Assembly (NCBI GenBank): GCA_015478945.1
Contig: JABUQX010142286.1
Location: 1-10,000, forward strand
Direction of reading: 5' to 3'
Source of the DNA: Trachelipus rathkii
Lineage: Eukaryota > Arthropoda > Malacostraca > Isopoda > Trachelipodidae
Length of the DNA stretch: 10,000 nt
In this document: positions 6,796-10,000 of the stretch, one piece after another
Layout: every line of letters begins with the position of its first letter
Numbering within the stretch: the stretch's first letter is position 1
Translations under genes and position numbers: made by a program
Notes under the pieces: model-generated
Databases searched by the model: none
Told to the model about the DNA's origin: nothing
What the model saw: the letters and a program-made list of their open reading frames with translations, nothing else

Positions 6796-8020
6796 CGTTA
6801 GCGAATCCAACTTTATCAGTATTAATCCTCTGCATTCAATTACCAATACAGATGTTCCTCTAGAGTTCAATATTCCAGGTACTTCTGATCAATACCTAGA
6901 CCCCTCTAATGTGTTTTTATATGTAAAAACGAAATTCACAAAACCTGATGGTACAGATCTTCCTACGGGTGATGACCATATAGTATATACAGAATCAAAT
7001 TTCCTGTATACATGTTTCTCCCAGGTTGAAGTCTATCTTAACGGAACTTCACTAGGGGCGTCAGCGGCTAATTATCCTTATAGAAGCTATATAGAACATT
7101 TGTTAAATTATTCAGACGACGCTAAACAGTCTCATCTCAAATCATGTGGTTTTTATAGTTTCAAAGATGAAGCTGCACATATAGATAAAGCAGCTAAAGT
7201 CATAAATAATACTTATGAATTTTACGGTCGATTAAATGGCGATATCTTCTCTCAAGAAAGACTCATTCTACCATCTGTAGATACTAGAATCATTTTATCA
7301 CGTTCAAATCCTAAATTTGCTCTTAAAATAAAAAGTAAACCTACTGCTACAGCTGTATGTCCAGAACCTGTTTTCAAACTGTTGGAGGCTTATCTCTATG
7401 TCAGAAAAGTGAAATTATCACCACAGCGTCATTTGGAAATTGAAAATTCGCTTTTGAATACTACAGCAAAGTACCCTATTAAGAGAGTTGAAACCAAGAT
7501 ATTTAATTTCACTCAAGGATTATCGAGTATCAATATCCCTAACATTGTGAACGGAAATTTACCACAGAAAGTAATAATAGGGATTGTGGAACATGAAGCC
7601 TACTCAGGGAATTATAAAAAGTCACCCTATAAATTCACGCCTTTCGGACTTAGGGGTATCAGTTTACATGTGAATGGACTGCCTCACGGACGTGATTATG
7701 AAATGTTATACAACGGAGACCTATCTCTCTGTACTCGTCCTTTTTACGACTTAATAGCCAATACTGTATCATGTAATGATAGTGGGACAGGTTTAAATCT
7801 TGAAGAATACGCAAAGAATAGTAATTTATATGCCTATGATCTTACTGCAGACCTTTCAGCTTGTAACGCCTATCATTTAAACATTTTGAAAAAGGGCACC
7901 TTAGGACTAAGTCTCTCTTTTGGATCAACTCTACAATCACCCATCACTGTAGTGGTCTATCTTGAGCATCCTCAACTCATTGAAATTGACAGAGTACGCA
8001 ACGTACTTTTGAATTATTAA
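6776..8020 (+). CDS. F54H12.2-like capsid-type protein of Polinton-like elements
   Basis: This 414-residue protein belongs, by clear pattern recognition, to the family annotated in many invertebrates as 'uncharacterized protein F54H12.2-like'. Family hallmarks are SQVEVYLNG (82-90), NYPYRSYIEHLLNYSDDAK (99-117), GRLNGDIFSQERLILP (151-166), YLYVRKVKLSP (206-216), AKYPIKRVE (231-239), and the C-terminal IEIDRVRNVLLNY (about 402-414). It is beta-rich, without signal peptide or membrane helix, and sits between the glycine/lysine-rich gene and the protease, where a double jelly-roll major capsid protein is expected. The capsid role is inferred from context and from what is known of Polinton gene order. 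The start at 6776 leaves the N-terminus close to the first conserved block; some relatives have a longer leader. The frame is intact. In C. elegans the neighbouring gene F54H12.3 is an integrase, the same pairing as here. Confidence 0.87.
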   Translation: MNPTQISVSESNFISINPLHSITNTDVPLEFNIPGTSDQYLDPSNVFLYVKTKFTKPDGTDLPTGDDHIVYTESNFLYTCFSQVEVYLNGTSLGASAANYPYRSYIEHLLNYSDDAKQSHLKSCGFYSFKDEAAHIDKAAKVINNTYEFYGRLNGDIFSQERLILPSVDTRIILSRSNPKFALKIKSKPTATAVCPEPVFKLLEAYLYVRKVKLSPQRHLEIENSLLNTTAKYPIKRVETKIFNFTQGLSSINIPNIVNGNLPQKVIIGIVEHEAYSGNYKKSPYKFTPFGLRGISLHVNGLPHGRDYEMLYNGDLSLCTRPFYDLIANTVSCNDSGTGLNLEEYAKNSNLYAYDLTADLSACNAYHLNILKKGTLGLSLSFGSTLQSPITVVVYLEHPQLIEIDRVRNVLLNY

Positions 8021-8022
8021 AG

Positions 8023-8478
8023 ATGAATGAAGAGGAAATAAAATCGGTGTTTAAAAATGAACATCGCTTTTTAGGGGTGTTCGCTATTAACGAAATAAAC
8101 TCTGTAAAGTTGGAGAAGGATACCTGCTTCATATTCAATACAATGCCTCGTCACATCACCTCAACAGGACATTGGATTTCCGTTTATAGAGCAAAAAACG
8201 ACGCTGTTCACATAATTGATTCTTTGAACTTAAAATTTATATTGAATAATCATTATATCACCTTATTTTTAAAATATAATAATGTAAGTTGTGTAAAAAC
8301 TATGTCTTACCCTGTTCAACCCTTATATTCCAATTTATGTGGAGTCTATTGTATTTATTTCATTATATGTTTTTTAAATAATGTATGTTTTAATAAACTT
8401 GTAAATATATTTGATGCTAAAAATTTGTATGTCAATGATTTTATAGTTTCTGATTATGTAATAAATGCTTTAAAATGA
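8023..8478 (+). CDS. Adenain-type (C5/C48-like) maturation cysteine protease
   Basis: This 151-residue protease would cleave virion precursor proteins during maturation, as adenovirus protease does. The catalytic elements are in the expected order: His50 in TGHWISVY, Asp66 in HIIDSLN, Gln99 in YPVQPLYS for the oxyanion hole, and Cys106 in NLCGVYC. The Gln-Cys spacing of seven residues and the CGxxC pattern match the adenain/Ulp1 superfamily. The length is on the short side for adenain but usual for Polinton PRO proteins. The ATG lies two bases after the capsid stop, suggesting co-expression from one mRNA. The frame is intact to TGA at 8476-8478, 28 bases before the right TIR. A cellular Ulp1-like SUMO protease is an alternative on motifs alone, but context rules it out. 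Confidence 0.92.
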   Translation: MNEEEIKSVFKNEHRFLGVFAINEINSVKLEKDTCFIFNTMPRHITSTGHWISVYRAKNDAVHIIDSLNLKFILNNHYITLFLKYNNVSCVKTMSYPVQPLYSNLCGVYCIYFIICFLNNVCFNKLVNIFDAKNLYVNDFIVSDYVINALK

Positions 8479-8524
8479 AAAAACGCGATTTTACTTCCCT
8501 TAAAACTCGTATATATAAAAAGGT

Positions 8525-8556
8525 TTTTAATAAAATTTCGTACAATTTTATTAAAA
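8525..8556. repeat. Perfect 13-bp palindrome, inner tip of right TIR
   Basis: Inverted counterpart of the left palindrome, with arms at 8525-8537 and 8544-8556 around TCGTAC. An imperfect outer copy lies at about 9087-9115. Because the arms contain AATAAA, the site also overlaps the likely polyadenylation signal. Confidence 0.85.
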
Positions 8557-8592
8557 TAAAATGTTTATATAACAGAAACTCTGTGTGTTTTT
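8529..8592 (+). terminator. Likely polyadenylation region for the gene array
   Basis: AATAAA occurs at 8529-8534 and again at 8555-8560. A GT-rich element, TGTGTGTTTTT, follows at 8582-8592, about 22 bases after the second hexamer, which is the usual spacing for a cleavage and polyadenylation signal. It lies inside the right TIR, 51 bases beyond the protease stop. AT-rich composition means the hexamers alone prove little; the GT-rich follower strengthens the case. Confidence 0.5.
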
Positions 8593-8694
8593 ATTCTTAC
8601 ATTACAAATTAAAAATAGAAATAATAAATAAAAAGTAATAAAACAAAAATAAAAATATAAAAGAAAACATAATGTTAATAAATATATGAGTTAA

Positions 8695-9070
8695 AACAGT
8701 AAAGCAGAAAGTTAAAGCAGTAAAGTAGATAGTTTAATTTTAAGCTTGAAAGTTAAAGCAGTAAAACGAAGTTGCAAGCAATTAGAACAGAAAGTTAAAA
8801 CAGTAAAGCAGAGAAAGTTAAAACAGTAAAGCAGTAAAACAAAAAGCATATATCCCTAGGTATTGGTACTTTCTATTGATTTGATTTACTGCTTTAAACA
8901 TATAATGTAATATGAGTTAAAACAGTAAAGCAGATGAGTTAAAGCAGTAAAGCAGAAAGTTAAAGCAGTAAAGCAGAAAGTTAAAGCAGTAAAGCAGTAA
9001 AACAAAAGCATACTAATCCCCTAGGTGTTAGGTAACACCTCTATTGATTTACTGATTTACTGCTTTAAGG
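8695..9070. repeat. GTTAAAGCAGTAAAGCAGAAA minisatellite, right TIR
   Basis: Inverted counterpart of the left CTTTACTGCTTTAA block. It has similar units and its own interruption by a CCCTAGG-containing segment near 8850-8900, with a second such segment near 9012-9050. Unit number and order differ from the left copy. Confidence 0.92.
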
Positions 9071-9198
9071 TATGTAAAAGGCCTGTTTTTAATAAAATTT
9101 CATTACAATTGTAGTAAAGCCAGCGAATGACTCATAGTATATTTGAAAAGAAATTCTTTGAATAGTTTACATTGATATCATATTTTTCGTTCGCGCGG

Positions 9199-9321
9199 TA
9201 ATATTGCGTCTGCGGACGCACGCGGCGGCGGGTACGCGGGGATATGGCGCCTGCGGGCGCACGCGGCGGCGGTTACGCGGAAATATTGCGCCTGCGGGCG
9301 CACGCGGCGGCGGTTTCGCGG
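9199..9321. repeat. Three 41-bp GC-rich tandem units with internal hairpins, right TIR
   Basis: Units at 9199-9239, 9240-9280 and 9281-9321 are head-to-tail. Each starts with an ATATTGCG-like sequence and ends with ACGCGG or TCGCGG. Each contains a short stem: GCGTC-TGCG-GACGC in the first, GCGCC-TGCG-GGCGC in the second and third. A diverged partial copy may continue to about 9350. Confidence 0.88.
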
Positions 9322-10000
9322 AGGGGCTGACCTGCGGACGCGGACTCGGACTCTGAAACGTTTGCGGGCCCTGTCTCAACTGTGTAACTCTTTAGATATA
9401 TATTCAGTCGTGGTATAAGTGTTAGAAAAATACTAACTCATAGTAGGAAGCATTCTAGCAGATTGTAATGTACACCATTCGATTCCTCATACCTTATTAC
9501 CTAGGGGTAGACACCCATATTAGGGCTATTCTAGGCTCAGGGGAGGCTAGAAAAGGCTTGAAAAAAGTGGCACTCAGTTGGCACTATGTGGCACTCACTT
9601 GGCACTATGTGGCACTCGCCCCTCATTGGCCTCCGCTGACTTTCATTTGGCACTCATTGGCACTCATGGCACTCACCTGGCACTCACCTGGCACTCATCT
9701 AATACTCATAGAACACTAATAGAACATCACTAGATACTTCTTACGGTGATTGGGAACCATCAAAGCCACATATCAGGACCAGCGTGGGTCATCAAAGATA
9801 AACCATAAACAAGATGACAATCATCAAAGATGAGCCATCAACAAAGTGAACATCAAAGTTCAGGGCATTACCAAGGATGTGGGGGACCAGTATTGACTAG
9901 ATATGAGTGCCCAAAGATGAGTTGGGTGGAGTCTGGTGTAGGTGTGGGTGAGGCTGGTGGGGCTAGGTGGCAGGTGTAGGTGTCAGGCTAGGTGAAGGCT

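Larger units (their letters stand above)
122..10000. mobile_element. Polinton/Maverick-like element lacking polB, right end outside window
   Basis: Long inverted repeats flank a compact set of virus-type genes: packaging ATPase, rve integrase with chromodomain, penton-like protein, F54H12.2-like capsid protein and adenain-type protease. This combination is diagnostic of Polinton/Maverick-type elements and their relatives. The core between the inner TIR edges is about 6.5 kb, short for the class (Polintons are usually 15-20 kb), and it contains no DNA polymerase B. All genes are on the + strand. The left limit is a guess placed after a TA/CA microsatellite. The right TIR is cut by the window end, so neither the true termini nor a target-site duplication can be read. 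Several genes are frameshifted, so this copy is probably not autonomous. Confidence 0.88.
8507..10000 (-). repeat. Right terminal inverted repeat, truncated by window end
   Basis: This is the inverted copy of the left repeat. Its inner edge begins 28 bases after the protease stop codon. The blocks appear in mirror order: palindromic AT-rich tip, TTAAAGCAGTAAAGC minisatellite (about 8695-9070), GC-rich 41-bp units (9199-9321), TGGCACT block (about 9568-9700), CATCAAAGATGA-type segment (about 9755-9870), and the start of the GGTGTAGGCTAGG minisatellite near 9930. The last visible bases correspond to about position 480-510 on the left, so a few hundred bases of this TIR are probably missing. The minus-strand ORF at 9167-9379 and the plus-strand ORF at 9468-9719 are repeat-derived and not genes. 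Confidence 0.93.

Noticed and set aside
9167..9719. Open frames in the right TIR on both strands
   Set aside because: They are translations of the GC-rich 41-bp units and of the TGGCACT repeats, with no protein-like pattern.

Overview
This window is one nearly complete, virus-like mobile element of the Polinton/Maverick class, integrated in a eukaryotic and most likely invertebrate animal genome. The assignment rests on gene content. There is an A32/FtsK-HerA-type packaging ATPase, a retroviral-type integrase with a C-terminal chromodomain, a minor-capsid or penton-like protein, a capsid-type protein of the family named after C. elegans F54H12.2, and an adenovirus-type cysteine protease. Small basic or amphipathic proteins, possibly virion components, lie between them. 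All genes read on the + strand. An arthropod host is plausible because both the F54H12.2-like and F54H12.3-like (integrase) families are common there, but the sequence does not prove it.

Layout. The two flanks are inverted copies of each other. The left terminal inverted repeat (TIR) ends at about 1965 and the right one starts at about 8507. They match for at least about 1.49 kb, and the right copy runs off the window, so the outer tip is not visible there. Each TIR holds the same repeat blocks in mirror order. From outside to inside these are a CCTACACCCAG-type minisatellite, TTTGATG-rich degenerate repeats, a GTGCCA block, a GC-rich block of hairpin-forming units, a CTTTACTGCTTTAA minisatellite, and an AT-rich tip with a 13-bp palindrome and a TATA-like box. 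The coding core (1966-8506, about 6.5 kb) is packed tightly. In order it holds the ATPase, a basic protein, a decayed gene of unknown function, the integrase, the penton-like protein, a 30-codon ORF, a glycine/lysine-rich protein, the capsid protein and the protease.

How the parts fit. The left TIR supplies a TATA-like box just before the ATPase, and the right TIR supplies AATAAA plus a GT-rich stretch just after the protease. The repeat could therefore serve as promoter on one side and transcript end on the other. Together the genes form a capsid assembly and packaging module (ATPase, capsid, penton-like, protease) plus an insertion module (integrase). No protein-primed DNA polymerase B or other replicase lies between the TIRs, which is the most unusual feature.

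State. The ATPase, basic protein, penton-like, capsid and protease frames are open. The integrase is frameshifted and has a 40-unit AT run at its 5' end. The glycine/lysine-rich protein has one frameshift, and the gene at 2948-3890 has several. This copy is therefore probably defective, unless some of the breaks are indel errors in the assembly.
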